In this document: piece after piece, positions 35,991 to 46,766 of the stretch
How the letters are laid out: each line of letters opens with the position of its first letter
Position numbering within the stretch: position 1 is the first letter of the stretch
From: Roseobacter sp.
GTDB taxonomy: Bacteria; Pseudomonadota; Alphaproteobacteria; Rhodobacterales; Rhodobacteraceae
Reading direction: 5' to 3'
NCBI GenBank assembly: GCA_015665415.1
Contig: JADFAE010000021.1
Location: 1-64,000 of the forward strand
DNA: 64,000 nucleotides
Position numbers and translations under genes: made by a program
Notes under the pieces: generated by a model
Database searches by the model: none
What the model was told of the DNA's origin: nothing
What the model saw: only the letters and a program-made list of their open reading frames with translations

Positions 35991-37052
35991 ATGGATCTGG
36001 CTGTTTTATTGCAGTCCAAAGGGGAAGACGCCCCGAGTGGGGAGAACCTCGAATATGACCCCGCGTTCACCGAAATGGAGCTTGCAGCTCAGCCCGGTGA
36101 AGAAAGTGTTGTGGGCGATGAACGCATTGATGCCACCGACCCGGATTACAAGACCGTAGAGGAAAAGGCGCTTGAGGTACTGGCCCGCAGCCACGATCTG
36201 AGGGCGGCGGTTTTTCTGGCGGATGCTGTGTTACAAAGCAACGGGCTGGCTGGTTTTGCCGAGGCGACCAGCTATATCCGCGGCTGTCTGGAGCAATTTT
36301 GGGAGGGCTGTCATCCTGAACTTGATGAGGATGACGGTGATCCGATCATGCGGATCAATGCGGTTCAGGATCTTTGTGGCCAACCCGACGGCATGGGTGG
36401 CCCCTCGCCGGTTTACCGCTCGGTCCGGCGCAGCCCATTGAGTGACAGTCGGGGATTCGGGCGGTTTTCCTTGCGCGACATCGAAGTTGCCGAGGGGCTG
36501 ATGGCAGCGCCCGAAAGCATGGACAACATTCCGGATCAGGCCACGATCGGGGCGGCCTTTCAGGACAGCGATGGTGAAATCATCGCAGAACGCCTGGCCT
36601 CGGCAGAGTTGGCCGCAGAGAATATCAAGGCGATCTCGGCGGTTTTTGATGAACAGACGCCGGGGCAGGGCCCCGAGTTGGATCCGCTGCTGAAGCTGTT
36701 GCAACAGATCTGCAAACGTTTGCGGGACTATGGCAACCTGGGCGAAGCGGAAGCCGCCAGTGACCAAGACGATGGCGAAGCTGCAGAGGAAGCGGGGGCA
36801 GACCCTGCTGTGGCGGCGTCTGGACGGGGGGCGGCTGCACCGGGGGTGATCAATTCACCAACTGACGTGGCCAATACCTTGGATCGGATCATTGCCTATT
36901 ATCAACGGGAAGAACCCTCCAGCCCGTTGCCGCTTTTGCTTGAGCGGGCCAAACGTCTGGTGGGGGCTGATTTCCTCACCATCGTCAACGATATGGCACC
37001 TCGTGGTCTGGAAAATGTCCAGCTGATCGGTGGCTTGGAGGACGACGAATAA
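35991..37052 (+). CDS. tssA: T6SS protein TssA (ImpA family)
   Basis: ImpA_N-like N-terminus (PSGENLEYDPAFTEMELAAQP...DYKTVEEKALEVLARSHDLRAAVFLADAVL); first gene of the T6SS run. Confidence 0.9.
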   Translation: MDLAVLLQSKGEDAPSGENLEYDPAFTEMELAAQPGEESVVGDERIDATDPDYKTVEEKALEVLARSHDLRAAVFLADAVLQSNGLAGFAEATSYIRGCLEQFWEGCHPELDEDDGDPIMRINAVQDLCGQPDGMGGPSPVYRSVRRSPLSDSRGFGRFSLRDIEVAEGLMAAPESMDNIPDQATIGAAFQDSDGEIIAERLASAELAAENIKAISAVFDEQTPGQGPELDPLLKLLQQICKRLRDYGNLGEAEAASDQDDGEAAEEAGADPAVAASGRGAAAPGVINSPTDVANTLDRIIAYYQREEPSSPLPLLLERAKRLVGADFLTIVNDMAPRGLENVQLIGGLEDDE

Positions 37053-37136
37053 AAGGGGAATGGGAGGTGTGCTTCGGCATCTGATGCCGGTCGCGGTTTC
37101 CCTGTCAGGTTTGAGTTACGAGTTAAGGAGAACTAG

Positions 37137-37655
37137 ATGGCTGGAAGTTCACAGAAGTTCATCGCCCGCAATCGGGCGCCAAGGGTTCAGATCGAATATG
37201 ATGTGGAGCTTTACGGCGCAGAAAAGAAGGTCCAACTGCCCTTTGTGATGGGGGTTCTTGCCGATCTGACCGGCAAATCAGAAGTGGAACAGCCTGCCGT
37301 TGCCGACCGCAAGTTTCTTGAGATCGATGTCGACAATTTTGACAGTCGGATGAAATCCATGGCACCGCGTGCGGCCTTTACCGTGCCCAATACGCTGACC
37401 GGCGAAGGCAATATGGCGGTCGATATCACCTTTGAAAGCATGGATGATTTCAAGCCAGCCGCGATTGCCGCCAAGGTCGAGCCCCTACGGGAACTTCTGG
37501 AGGCGCGCAGCCAGCTGAGCAATCTGATGACTTATATGGACGGTAAGACCGGCGCCGAGGATCTGATCTCCAAGATCATGCAGGATCCAAGCCTGCTCAA
37601 GACCCTGGCGGCCCAACCCAAGCCCGGTGGCGACACCGAAGGCGAAGCGGAATAA
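37137..37655 (+). CDS. tssB: T6SS contractile sheath small subunit TssB
   Basis: RNRAPRVQIEYDVELYGAEKKVQLPFVMGVLADLTG, FLEIDVDNFDSRMKSMAPR; followed by TssC. Confidence 0.96.
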   Translation: MAGSSQKFIARNRAPRVQIEYDVELYGAEKKVQLPFVMGVLADLTGKSEVEQPAVADRKFLEIDVDNFDSRMKSMAPRAAFTVPNTLTGEGNMAVDITFESMDDFKPAAIAAKVEPLRELLEARSQLSNLMTYMDGKTGAEDLISKIMQDPSLLKTLAAQPKPGGDTEGEAE

Positions 37656-37666
37656 GGAGGTAACAG

Positions 37667-39163
37667 ATGGCAGACGAAGAACTCCAAACCGAAGCCGCCC
37701 CGGCAGAAACTGCTTTTGGATCCAGCGAATTCGCAAATCTTTTGCAGCAGGAATTCCGTCCCAAATCGGATCAGGCCAAAACGGCTGTGGAAAGCGCGGT
37801 CAAGACGCTGGCGGAACAGGCCTTGGCCAATACCGGGCTGATCTCGGATGATGCGTTGCGCTCGATTGAAAGCATCGTTGCCGAGATCGACAAGAAGCTG
37901 ACCGAACAGGTCAATCTGATCCTGCACAACGAGGAATTCCAGCAACTCGAAAGTGCCTGGCGGGGCCTGCATTATCTGGTCAACAATACCGAAACGGATG
38001 AGATGTTGAAAATCCGGGTGATCCCGATCACCAAAAAGGAGCTCGGCAAGACCCTGAAGAAATTCAAGGGCACGGCCTGGGACCAATCGCCGATCTTCAA
38101 AAAACTCTATACCGAGGAATTCAGCCAGTTGGGCGGGGAGCCCTACGGATCTCTGGTCGCGGATTTTCATTTTGACCATTCGCCCCCGGACATTGAACTT
38201 TTGGGCGAAATGTCAAAGATCGCCGCCGCAGCCCATGCGCCCTTGATCACCGGGGCCAAGCCCTCGCTGTTTCAGATGGACAGCTGGTCAGAGCTGTCAA
38301 ATCCGCGCGATCTGACAAAGATCTTCCAGACGCCGGAATATGCGGCCTGGCGGTCGCTGCGTGACAGCGAGGATGCCAAATACGTGGGTCTGGCCATGCC
38401 CAGGTTCCTGGGCCGGATGCCCTACGGGTCCAAAACCGATCCTGTGGATGAGTTTGCCTTTGAGGAAGACACGGCGGGTGCGGACAGCGAGAAATACGCC
38501 TGGGTCAATGCGGCCTACGGCATGGCCACAAACATCACCCGGTCGTTCAAATCCTACGGCTGGTGTTCGCGCATTCGTGGCGTCGAAAGCGGCGGCACAT
38601 TGGAAGAGTTGCCGTCGCATACTTTCCCAACAACGGACGGGGGCGTGGACCAGAAATGCCCCACCGAAATCGCCATTGATGATCGGCGCGAAGCGGAGTT
38701 GGCAAAGAATGGCATGATGCCGCTGTTGCATCGCAAGAATACCGATGTGGCAACATTCATGGGGGCGCAATCCCTGCACAAGCCCACAGAATATGACGAC
38801 CCCGATGCAACCGCCAATGCCAATCTTGGCGCGCGGCTGCCCTATCTTTTTGCCACCTGTCGCTTTGCCCACTATTTGAAATGCATGGTGCGCGATAAGG
38901 TTGGGTCGTTCAAAAGCCGTCAGGATATGGAATCCTGGCTGCAGAACTGGATCAACAATTACGTTGATTTCAACGCCGATATCTCTTCGGAGAACGAGAA
39001 GGCGCGCAAACCTCTGGCAGCTGCTGAAGTGGTGGTCGAAGAGGTCGAGGGCAATCCGGGTTATTACAGCTCGAAATTTTTTCTGCGCCCGCACTACCAG
39101 CTAGAGGGGCTCTCGGTTTCTCTTCGGTTGGTGTCGAAACTGCCCTCGGAAAAAGGAGGCTAA
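37667..39163 (+). CDS. tssC: T6SS contractile sheath large subunit TssC
   Basis: HNEEFQQLESAWRGLHYLVNNTETDEMLKIRVI, MPRFLGRMPYG, GVESGGTLEELPSHTFPTTDGGVDQKCPTEIAIDDRREAELAKNGMMPL. Confidence 0.97.
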   Translation: MADEELQTEAAPAETAFGSSEFANLLQQEFRPKSDQAKTAVESAVKTLAEQALANTGLISDDALRSIESIVAEIDKKLTEQVNLILHNEEFQQLESAWRGLHYLVNNTETDEMLKIRVIPITKKELGKTLKKFKGTAWDQSPIFKKLYTEEFSQLGGEPYGSLVADFHFDHSPPDIELLGEMSKIAAAAHAPLITGAKPSLFQMDSWSELSNPRDLTKIFQTPEYAAWRSLRDSEDAKYVGLAMPRFLGRMPYGSKTDPVDEFAFEEDTAGADSEKYAWVNAAYGMATNITRSFKSYGWCSRIRGVESGGTLEELPSHTFPTTDGGVDQKCPTEIAIDDRREAELAKNGMMPLLHRKNTDVATFMGAQSLHKPTEYDDPDATANANLGARLPYLFATCRFAHYLKCMVRDKVGSFKSRQDMESWLQNWINNYVDFNADISSENEKARKPLAAAEVVVEEVEGNPGYYSSKFFLRPHYQLEGLSVSLRLVSKLPSEKGG

Positions 39164-39218
39164 GCAACCACTCCGGCCTCAAATTTGTCAATGAGTTACG
39201 TTTTGAAAGGATAGCAAA

Positions 39219-39722
39219 ATGGCTGCTAGTATGTTCGTGGAAATCTCGGATATCGAGGGTGATGCCACCGAAGATAAGCACAAGAAATGGATCGTCATTC
39301 AGTCGGCGAACTGGAATGTTGAACGCGCCGTCGAGATGACAGATCTCGGCTCGACCCAGCGGATGCATGCCAACTCGAATTTCGGCAAGATTGAATTGAC
39401 CTCTCAGATGGGCAAGGCCTCCAACGAGTTGGCGAAATCGGTGGCAAACGGCACGGTGCGCCCCGAAATCATCATGCATTGGTGTCGGTCCGGCGATGCT
39501 CAGGCCGAAGGACTGTTGGAATATTCCGTGTGGAAAATGAAGGATGTGGTGATCGACAGCTATTCGATCTCTGCTAGCGAAGATGGCATTCCGGAAGAGA
39601 CCTGGTCGCTGGCCTATGCCGCTCTTGAGCACACCTACAAATCCACCAATCAAAAGACCGGTAAATTGGAAAGCCCGATTGTGTTCCAGTGGAACGTACA
39701 GACTGGCAAATTCGAGTATTGA
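39219..39722 (+). CDS. hcp: T6SS tube protein Hcp
   Basis: FVEISDIEGDATEDKHKKWIVIQSANWNVERA...PEIIMHWCRSGDAQAEGLLEYSVWKMKDVVIDSYSISAS. Confidence 0.93.
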   Translation: MAASMFVEISDIEGDATEDKHKKWIVIQSANWNVERAVEMTDLGSTQRMHANSNFGKIELTSQMGKASNELAKSVANGTVRPEIIMHWCRSGDAQAEGLLEYSVWKMKDVVIDSYSISASEDGIPEETWSLAYAALEHTYKSTNQKTGKLESPIVFQWNVQTGKFEY

Positions 39723-39731
39723 TTTGTCCTG

Positions 39732-39755
39732 CCCGGGCGTCAGCTGACGCCCGGG
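39732..39755 (+). terminator. Rho-independent terminator directly after hcp
   Basis: Perfect 24-bp palindrome CCCGGGCGTCAG/CTGACGCCCGGG followed by ATTTTTATTT. Confidence 0.85.
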
Positions 39756-39796
39756 ATTTTTATTTACCGAGTTTTTGACATGGCGGAGTTGTGCCC

Positions 39797-40600
39797 ATGA
39801 CCCCAGAAGAGCATCTGCGAAACGGTGATCCCGAACAGGCGCTTGCGGCCTTGCAAGAGCAGGTGCGTGCGGATGCGTCCAATGCCAAGCTGCGGATCTT
39901 TCTGTTTCAACTGCTTTGTGTTCTGGGGGATTGGAAACGGGCGGTGGCGCAGTTGCGGCTCAGCGCCGAACTTGATCCGGGTGCGACCGTCATGGCACAG
40001 GCGTATCGCGAAGCCATCCTCTGTGAGGTGTACCGCGAAAAAGTGTTCAAAGGGGAAAAGGACCCGCTGATCCTGGGAGAGCCCGAAGCCTGGCTTGCCC
40101 AACTTATCGAGGCGCAAAAATTGCTGGCCCAGGGTCACGCCGACCAGGCTGCAACACTGCGAGACGCCGCCTATGAAGCAGCCCCTGCCACGCCCGGGAC
40201 ACTGGATGGCACTCCGTTTGACTGGATCGCTGATGCAGACATGCGGCTGGGCCCGGTTTTGGAGGTGGTGCTGAACGGGCGCTATTTCTGGTTGCCGTTT
40301 ACCCAGATCCAAAAGCTTGAGATCGACGAGCCGAGCGACCTGCGTGATACGGTCTGGATGGCGGGGACGCTGACCCTGGTGAACGAAGGCGCGATGCCGG
40401 TCTTGATCCCGACCCGCTACCCTGGCAGCGAGGCTGCGGGACCGGCGGCCAGACTGGCGCGTGAAACCCAGTGGCAGGAGGCCGGAGCGGGCGCCTATAT
40501 CGGTGTCGGTCAGCGGCTCTTGACCATTGGTGCGCAGGATTTTCCTTTGATGGATATGCGGCTGCTGCAGATCGGAGAGCAGGGCGCCGCCGATGGCTGA
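39797..40600 (+). CDS. tagJ: T6SS accessory protein TagJ/ImpE
   Basis: TPR-like N-terminus, DADMRLGPVLEVVLNGRYFWLPFTQIQKLEIDEPSDLRDTVWM. Confidence 0.92.
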   Translation: MTPEEHLRNGDPEQALAALQEQVRADASNAKLRIFLFQLLCVLGDWKRAVAQLRLSAELDPGATVMAQAYREAILCEVYREKVFKGEKDPLILGEPEAWLAQLIEAQKLLAQGHADQAATLRDAAYEAAPATPGTLDGTPFDWIADADMRLGPVLEVVLNGRYFWLPFTQIQKLEIDEPSDLRDTVWMAGTLTLVNEGAMPVLIPTRYPGSEAAGPAARLARETQWQEAGAGAYIGVGQRLLTIGAQDFPLMDMRLLQIGEQGAADG

Positions 40601-41090
40601 CAAGATGCTCGCTGAACGGCTGCAACCTTCGCTCCTGGATCGGTTGACGGACAATGAACCGGGAGAGCGCAAGGAAAGTCGCGACCATAGGGTGATTGAT
40701 CTCAACCGGTTGCGCGAGATTATCCAACGGGATCTGTCCTGGTTGCTCAATACCCAGAACGCGGGTCGCCAGATCGATGGCGACCGCTTCCCCCGGGTCG
40801 CAACCTCGGTGCTGAATTTTGGGCTCAGCGAGGTCTCGGGAGAGTACTCCACCTCCGAGAAGGCCGAAAAGATCCGGCGCTCGATCGAACAATCCATCAC
40901 CAGCTTTGAGCCGCGTATCATCGAGGGCACTGTGGATGTGCAGCTGATTGGCGATGTGGAGGCGACGGGCATGACCATTGGTCTTGATATACGTGCCGAC
41001 ATGTGGGCGCAGCCATTGCCGCTGGAACTTTACCTGCGCAGCAAGGTCGATGTCACCACCGGCGAGGTCAAGATGGAAAGGGGGCTCTGA
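40593..41090 (+). CDS. tssE: T6SS baseplate protein TssE
   Basis: gp25-like: LREIIQRDLSWLLNTQNAG...VATSVLNFGL; 8-bp overlap with tagJ. Confidence 0.93.
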   Translation: MADKMLAERLQPSLLDRLTDNEPGERKESRDHRVIDLNRLREIIQRDLSWLLNTQNAGRQIDGDRFPRVATSVLNFGLSEVSGEYSTSEKAEKIRRSIEQSITSFEPRIIEGTVDVQLIGDVEATGMTIGLDIRADMWAQPLPLELYLRSKVDVTTGEVKMERGL

Positions 41091-41091
41091 C

Positions 41092-42969
41092 ATGGATACC
41101 CGCCTGTTGGGCCATTACGAAAACGAGCTGAACTATCTGCGCGACATGGGCGCGGAATTTGCGGCGGCCTACCCCAAGATCGCCTCGCGGCTGGGCATGG
41201 AAGGCGTTGAGGTGCTCGACCCTTATGTTGAACGCCTGCTCGAGGGCGTGGCCTTTTTGTCGGCGCGGGTGCAGCTGGAGCTGGAACTGCAATATCCTAA
41301 TTTCACCTCCAATCTGCTGGAGATCATCTACCCGCATTACCTGGCTCCAACACCGTCCATGATGATTGCGCAGTTTGATCCCGACCCCAGTAATTCGGCG
41401 GTCAAAAGTGGGTATCTTATGCCACGCGGCGCGGTGTTGCGATCGCGCCTGAACGAGGGGGAACAGACCCCCTGTGAGTTTCGTACCGCCGCAGATCTCA
41501 CCCTTTGGCCTCTGCAGATCAGCGAGGCGCAGTATATCGATGGCCGGGGTGATCTGGTCGCCGCTGGGGTGGCCGCCGGTTATGAGGCGCGTGCCGGGAT
41601 CCGCCTGCGGCTGAAACGGACCGATGGCGAGGCCCTCAGGGACCTCGATATGGATCATCTGCAGATCTATCTGGGCAATGCGGCGGGCAACAGCTGGCCG
41701 CTGCTGGAGCTGCTCTGCACCCAGGTACAGGGGATCGTCGCCCGCTCCACTGACCGCCGTGCGGATTGGCATTTGCCCCTTCCCGAAGGACGGGTGGTGC
41801 AAAAGGGATTTTCGCGCGAGGAAGCCTTGCTGCCGGTGCCCGCGCGGGTCTTTGACGGCTATCGGCTGTTGCAGGAATTCTTTGCCATGCCGGAACGCTT
41901 TCGCTTTGTCGAATTGCAGGGGTTGCGTCCGGCTTTGGAACAGGCATCAGGGGATGAGGTCGACCTCTATCTGCCCCTGCGCGAAGGTATGCGCGACATT
42001 GCCCCGGTGGTGATGCCGGATGTGTTCCAGCTCAATACCATTCCGGCGGTGAACCTGTTTGAAAAACGCTGCGACCGGGTGCGGCTGACAACGCGGGACA
42101 CAGAACATCAGGTGATCCCCAATCGCACGGCTGGGCTGGATTTTGAAATCTATGCGCTCAACAAGGTGGTGGGGATCAGCGGGGAGGGAGCTGATGATAT
42201 CGAGTTTCGCCCGTTCTACTCGGCGGATGATTTCACCGCTGCCGGCGAGACCCATCCGGCTTATTACACGCTGAGGCGTCGGATGCGGGAGCGATCCGAA
42301 AAGGAGCGCTTGCGCGGGGTGCGTTCGTCTTATCTCGGCTCTGAAGTCTATCTGACCTTGGTGGACCGCAGCCAGGCGCCTTATGGCCCGGATCTGGAAC
42401 AATTGGCGGTGCAGGCTCTGTGCACCAATCGCGATTTGCCACTTCTGTTGGCAACGGGGAATGAAGATGTCTTTCATCTGCCAGAAGGCGGGCCGGTGAA
42501 AAAAATCAGCCTGCCGGTTTCGCCGACGCGGCCTCATCCGTCGCTGGGCCAGGGGGATACCGCCTGGCGACTGATTTCGCATCTTAGCCTCAACTATGTT
42601 TCCATTGCCGACAGTGGCCGTGGGCAAGCGGCAGAAGCGCTGCGTGAACTGGTTGGGCTTTATGCGCCGCTTGGGGATCGGGTCACCGAAAAGCAGCTTG
42701 AAGGCATCGTTTCAGTGACAAGCCGACCCATCGTGCGTCGGATGAGCGACGAGATCCTGTCGACGGCAGTGCGCGGCATGGAGATCTCCATCGGCTTTGA
42801 TGAAAGCTTCTTTGAAGGCAGCAATATCTACGCTTTGGGGGCCGTGCTGGAGCGGTTTTTTCACGGCTATGCCAGCATCAACACCTTTACGGAAACGGTT
42901 TTGACAACCGAAAAACGGGGAGTAATCGCCAGATGGCGACCACAAAAGGGACTGGGCCGGATGATCTGA
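41092..42969 (+). CDS. tssF: T6SS baseplate protein TssF
   Basis: MDTRLLGHYENELNYLRDMGAEFAAAYPKIASRLGMEGVEVLDPYVERLLEGVAFLSARVQLELE; start corrected to 41092. Confidence 0.95.
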   Translation: MDTRLLGHYENELNYLRDMGAEFAAAYPKIASRLGMEGVEVLDPYVERLLEGVAFLSARVQLELELQYPNFTSNLLEIIYPHYLAPTPSMMIAQFDPDPSNSAVKSGYLMPRGAVLRSRLNEGEQTPCEFRTAADLTLWPLQISEAQYIDGRGDLVAAGVAAGYEARAGIRLRLKRTDGEALRDLDMDHLQIYLGNAAGNSWPLLELLCTQVQGIVARSTDRRADWHLPLPEGRVVQKGFSREEALLPVPARVFDGYRLLQEFFAMPERFRFVELQGLRPALEQASGDEVDLYLPLREGMRDIAPVVMPDVFQLNTIPAVNLFEKRCDRVRLTTRDTEHQVIPNRTAGLDFEIYALNKVVGISGEGADDIEFRPFYSADDFTAAGETHPAYYTLRRRMRERSEKERLRGVRSSYLGSEVYLTLVDRSQAPYGPDLEQLAVQALCTNRDLPLLLATGNEDVFHLPEGGPVKKISLPVSPTRPHPSLGQGDTAWRLISHLSLNYVSIADSGRGQAAEALRELVGLYAPLGDRVTEKQLEGIVSVTSRPIVRRMSDEILSTAVRGMEISIGFDESFFEGSNIYALGAVLERFFHGYASINTFTETVLTTEKRGVIARWRPQKGLGRMI

Positions 42970-43970
42970 GCCTCTTTGACCGCCTGGTCGAAGCCCCTGA
43001 GGAACACCATGTTTTTCAGGCGCTGAGGCTATTGGAGGCGCATTTTTCCGATAGCCCGCGCCTGGGCGAAAGTCGCCGCCCCCGCGAGGATCCTTTGCGC
43101 TTGGGCCAAGAGGCAGAGCTGGCCTTTCCACCGTCGACCATTGCTGATTTCACCCCAGCGACCAAGGCAGGACCGGCGCGGCTGACCAACCGGTTTTTTG
43201 GATTGTTTGGACCGCAGGGGCCTTTGCCGCTGCATTTGACGGAATATGCCCGCGATCGTAAACGCAACCATCGCGACCCGACCCTTGTTGGCTTTGCTGA
43301 TATGCTGACGCACCGGATGATGTCGCTGCTGTATCGCGCCTGGACCGAAGGCGCCCCGGCGGTCAGCTTTGATCGCGATGAAGATCCGCTTGCAGATCGG
43401 ATTGCAGCTTTGGCGGGCTATCACGGCACCGGGCTGCGTGGGCGCGATGCGATGCCGGATCTGGCCAAGCTGCATTTCACCGGAATTCTTGGCCAGGGCA
43501 CCAAAACCCCAGAGGGGCTGGTGGCGCTGCTGTCGGATTTCTTTCGGGTTCCGGTACAGCTGGAAGAATTCATTGGCAGTTGGTTGCAGCTGGAACCGGA
43601 TGACCGCTGGCAACTGGGGCAGGGGGGCGGTGGCCTGGGCCAAAGCACCAGTATTGGTGAACAGGTCTGGAGCCGGTCTGCCAAATTCCGTCTGCGCATC
43701 GGGCCGCTGTCTTTGCAGGATTACGAACGGTTGTTGCCGGGCGGTGCGGCACTGGAGCGGCTGCGCGCCATCGTGCGCAGCTATCTGGGCGATTTTTTGG
43801 ATTGGGATGTGAATCTGGTGCTGGCCGGGGATGCGGTTCCACGGGCCAGCCTTGGTGGGACAACCCGGCTTGGTCTTACCAGCTGGGTTCGCAGCCGTTC
43901 AGATCCTGAGCGCGATCCGCCTGATGTGGATGACCTGTATTTGTACCCCGGCCTGGGGGCGGGGATTTGA
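42933..43970 (+). CDS. tssG: T6SS baseplate protein TssG
   Basis: HHVFQALRLLEAHFSDSPRLGESRRPREDPLRLGQEAELAFPPSTI; follows tssF with overlap. Confidence 0.94.
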   Translation: MATTKGTGPDDLSLFDRLVEAPEEHHVFQALRLLEAHFSDSPRLGESRRPREDPLRLGQEAELAFPPSTIADFTPATKAGPARLTNRFFGLFGPQGPLPLHLTEYARDRKRNHRDPTLVGFADMLTHRMMSLLYRAWTEGAPAVSFDRDEDPLADRIAALAGYHGTGLRGRDAMPDLAKLHFTGILGQGTKTPEGLVALLSDFFRVPVQLEEFIGSWLQLEPDDRWQLGQGGGGLGQSTSIGEQVWSRSAKFRLRIGPLSLQDYERLLPGGAALERLRAIVRSYLGDFLDWDVNLVLAGDAVPRASLGGTTRLGLTSWVRSRSDPERDPPDVDDLYLYPGLGAGI

Positions 43971-44008
43971 CTGTCGCTTTTGACAGGGCCTTAAGGGAGT
44001 GATGTGAC

Positions 44009-46732
44009 ATGACCGAGATCAGCCGAGTGGCGCTTTTTGGCAAGCTCAACAAACTGGGCTATCAGGCGGTGGAGGGGGCAACCGTCTTTTGCAAGATGCG
44101 TGGCAATCCCTATGTCGAACTGGTGCATTGGCTGCATCAGATCCTGGCCCAACCGGACAGCGACCTGCATCGGATCATTGCCCACTACGATCTCGACACC
44201 GGCAAGATTGCCACCGAAATGACCCGCGCGCTGGACCTGCTGCCCCGCGGGGCTTCCGCGATCTCTGATCTCAGCGATCATTTGATGGATGCGATGGAGC
44301 GGGGCTGGGTCTGGGGCTCCCTGCTCTATTCTGCGGGGCAGGTGCGCAGTGGCTATTTGCTTTTGGGAATGCTCAAAACGCCTGCGCTGCGCAATATCCT
44401 GACGTCGATGTCGCCAGAGCTTGCGCGTGTTGGTGCAGATGATCTGGCTGATAATTTTGCAGCCGCGACCGAAGGCTCTCCAGAGACAGCCATGGGGGCT
44501 CAGGATGGCAGCAATGTCACCGGTGGCGGCGCTGAGCCAGGCGAGGCCTCTGGTGCCATGGCCCCGGGTGCCATGGGTAAGGGCGAGGCGCTGGAGCAGT
44601 TTTGCACCGACCTGACGGAACAGGCCCGCAGTGGCGAGATCGATCCCATCGTGGGTCGCGATGAAGAGATCCGCCAGATTGTCGATATCCTGATGCGCCG
44701 AAGGCAGAACAACCCGATCCTGACCGGGGAGGCCGGGGTGGGCAAGACGGCGGTGGTCGAAGGCTTTGCCCTGCGCATTGCCCGGGGGGACGTGCCGCCT
44801 GCGCTGCAGAACGTGCGGCTCTTGGTGCTGGATGTCGGGCTGTTGCAGGCCGGGGCGTCGATGAAGGGCGAGTTCGAGAACCGGCTGCGTCAGGTTATCG
44901 ATGAGGTGCAGGCCAGTGCCGAGCCGATTGTTATGTTTGTTGATGAAACCCATACCTTGGTTGGGGCAGGGGGGGCGGCAGGCACGGGCGATGCTGCCAA
45001 TCTGCTGAAACCGGCCCTGGCGCGCGGCACCCTGCGCACCATCGGTGCCACCACCTGGGCCGAATACAAGAAATACATTGAAAAAGACCCGGCGCTGACC
45101 CGCCGTTTCCAGGTTGTCAAGATCGATGAGCCCTCGGTGCCCAAGGCGATCCTGATGATGCGGGGCATTGCCTCGATGCTGGAAAAACACCACCGCGTTC
45201 AGGTTCTGGATGAAGGGATCGAGGCCGCGGTCAGCCTTTCGGCCCGCTATATCCCGGCGCGTCAATTGCCGGACAAATGTGTGAGCCTGCTGGACACAGC
45301 ATGTGCCCGCGTTGCCGTCAGCCAGCACGCGGTGCCAGCCGAGGTGGATGACAGCCAACGCCGGATCGAGGCCTTGACGACAGAGCTGGATATCATCTCC
45401 CGAGATGAAACCGCAGGCTATGAGGTTGCAGACAGGCGTGAAGCGGTTGAGGCCGCAAAAGCGGCAGAAGAGGAACGTCTGTCCGGCCTGACCGACCGTT
45501 GGGACAGTGAGAAAACCGTGGTCCAGGAGATCCTCGACCTGCGCGCCAAGTTGCGGGAGGGGGCCGCGCCCGTGGATGCCGCCCCTGATGCGGGGGACGA
45601 CCTGGCCGAGGGCGCTTCTGATAACCCGCTCTCGGATCAAGAGCGGGCAGATTTGATGCAACAGCTCAAGGACAAGAATGCGGAACTTGAGAGCCTGCAG
45701 GACGACAGTGCCCTGATCCTGCCGATTGTTGATCACCAGGCTGTGGCCTCGGTGGTGGGGGATTGGACGGGCATCCCCGTGGGGCGCATGGTCAAGGATG
45801 AGATCGACACCATCCTGCATCTCGAGGAACATTTGGCCAAACGGGTGATTGGTCAGGATCACGCGATGAAGATGATCTCCAAACGCATACAGACATCGCG
45901 TGCGGGCCTGGATAATCCCAACAAGCCCATCGGGGTGTTCATGCTGGCGGGGACTTCTGGTGTGGGCAAGACCGAAACGGCGCTGGCACTGGCCGAAGTG
46001 CTTTATGGTGGCGAACAGAATGTCATCACCATCAACATGTCGGAGTATCAGGAGGCCCATACGGTCAGCTCCCTGAAAGGCGCGCCTCCGGGTTATGTCG
46101 GTTATGGCGAGGGCGGTGTTTTGACAGAGGCTGTGCGACGCAAACCCTATTCCGTGGTGTTGCTCGATGAGGTCGAAAAGGCGCATCCCGATGTGCATGA
46201 GATCTTTTTCCAGGTCTTTGACAAGGGCGTCATGGAAGACGGTGAAGGCCGGGTGATCGATTTCAAGAATACGCTTATCCTGCTTACCACCAATGCCGGG
46301 TCCGACATGGTAATGGACATGTGTTCAGACCCGGATCTGCTGCCCGATCCCGAAGGGCTGGGCAAGGCGCTGCGTGAGCCGTTGCTCAAGGTCTTTCCAC
46401 CGGCCTTGCTGGGGCGCATGGTCACCATCCCTTATTACCCGCTCAGCCCGGAGATGATCGGCGAGATCACCAAATTGCAGCTGGGCCGGATCAAGAAACG
46501 GGTGGAGGAGGCCCATGGGGTGCCCTTCACATACACGGATGCGGTGGTCGAAAAGATTGTTGAACAGTGCCAGGAGCTGGAAAGCGGTGGACGCATGATC
46601 GATGCCATCGTCACCAACTCGATGCTGCCGGATATCTCCAATGAATTTCTGCGTCGCCTGATGGAGGGCGAGGAAGTGGCTGCCGTGGCCATTGATGTCT
46701 CTGAAGGGGAGTTCTCATACAGTTTTGATTGA
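44009..46732 (+). CDS. tssH: T6SS ATPase TssH (ClpV)
   Basis: Clp N-domain; two Walker A motifs [13 protein letters not shown] and [27 protein letters not shown]. Confidence 0.96.
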   Translation: MTEISRVALFGKLNKLGYQAVEGATVFCKMRGNPYVELVHWLHQILAQPDSDLHRIIAHYDLDTGKIATEMTRALDLLPRGASAISDLSDHLMDAMERGWVWGSLLYSAGQVRSGYLLLGMLKTPALRNILTSMSPELARVGADDLADNFAAATEGSPETAMGAQDGSNVTGGGAEPGEASGAMAPGAMGKGEALEQFCTDLTEQARSGEIDPIVGRDEEIRQIVDILMRRRQNNPILTGEAGVGKTAVVEGFALRIARGDVPPALQNVRLLVLDVGLLQAGASMKGEFENRLRQVIDEVQASAEPIVMFVDETHTLVGAGGAAGTGDAANLLKPALARGTLRTIGATTWAEYKKYIEKDPALTRRFQVVKIDEPSVPKAILMMRGIASMLEKHHRVQVLDEGIEAAVSLSARYIPARQLPDKCVSLLDTACARVAVSQHAVPAEVDDSQRRIEALTTELDIISRDETAGYEVADRREAVEAAKAAEEERLSGLTDRWDSEKTVVQEILDLRAKLREGAAPVDAAPDAGDDLAEGASDNPLSDQERADLMQQLKDKNAELESLQDDSALILPIVDHQAVASVVGDWTGIPVGRMVKDEIDTILHLEEHLAKRVIGQDHAMKMISKRIQTSRAGLDNPNKPIGVFMLAGTSGVGKTETALALAEVLYGGEQNVITINMSEYQEAHTVSSLKGAPPGYVGYGEGGVLTEAVRRKPYSVVLLDEVEKAHPDVHEIFFQVFDKGVMEDGEGRVIDFKNTLILLTTNAGSDMVMDMCSDPDLLPDPEGLGKALREPLLKVFPPALLGRMVTIPYYPLSPEMIGEITKLQLGRIKKRVEEAHGVPFTYTDAVVEKIVEQCQELESGGRMIDAIVTNSMLPDISNEFLRRLMEGEEVAAVAIDVSEGEFSYSFD

Positions 46733-46766
46733 AGGAGCCAATTAGGGGGAAGGGGAGGAAATTGAC

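Noticed and set aside
44242-44253. GCCCCGCGGGGC palindrome in tssH
   Set aside because: Lacks the TGT/ACA flanks of the parS-like motif; incidental in high-GC coding sequence.
43991-46198. 735 aa minus-strand ORF
   Set aside because: Antisense to ClpV/TssH with clear AAA+ motifs on the plus strand.
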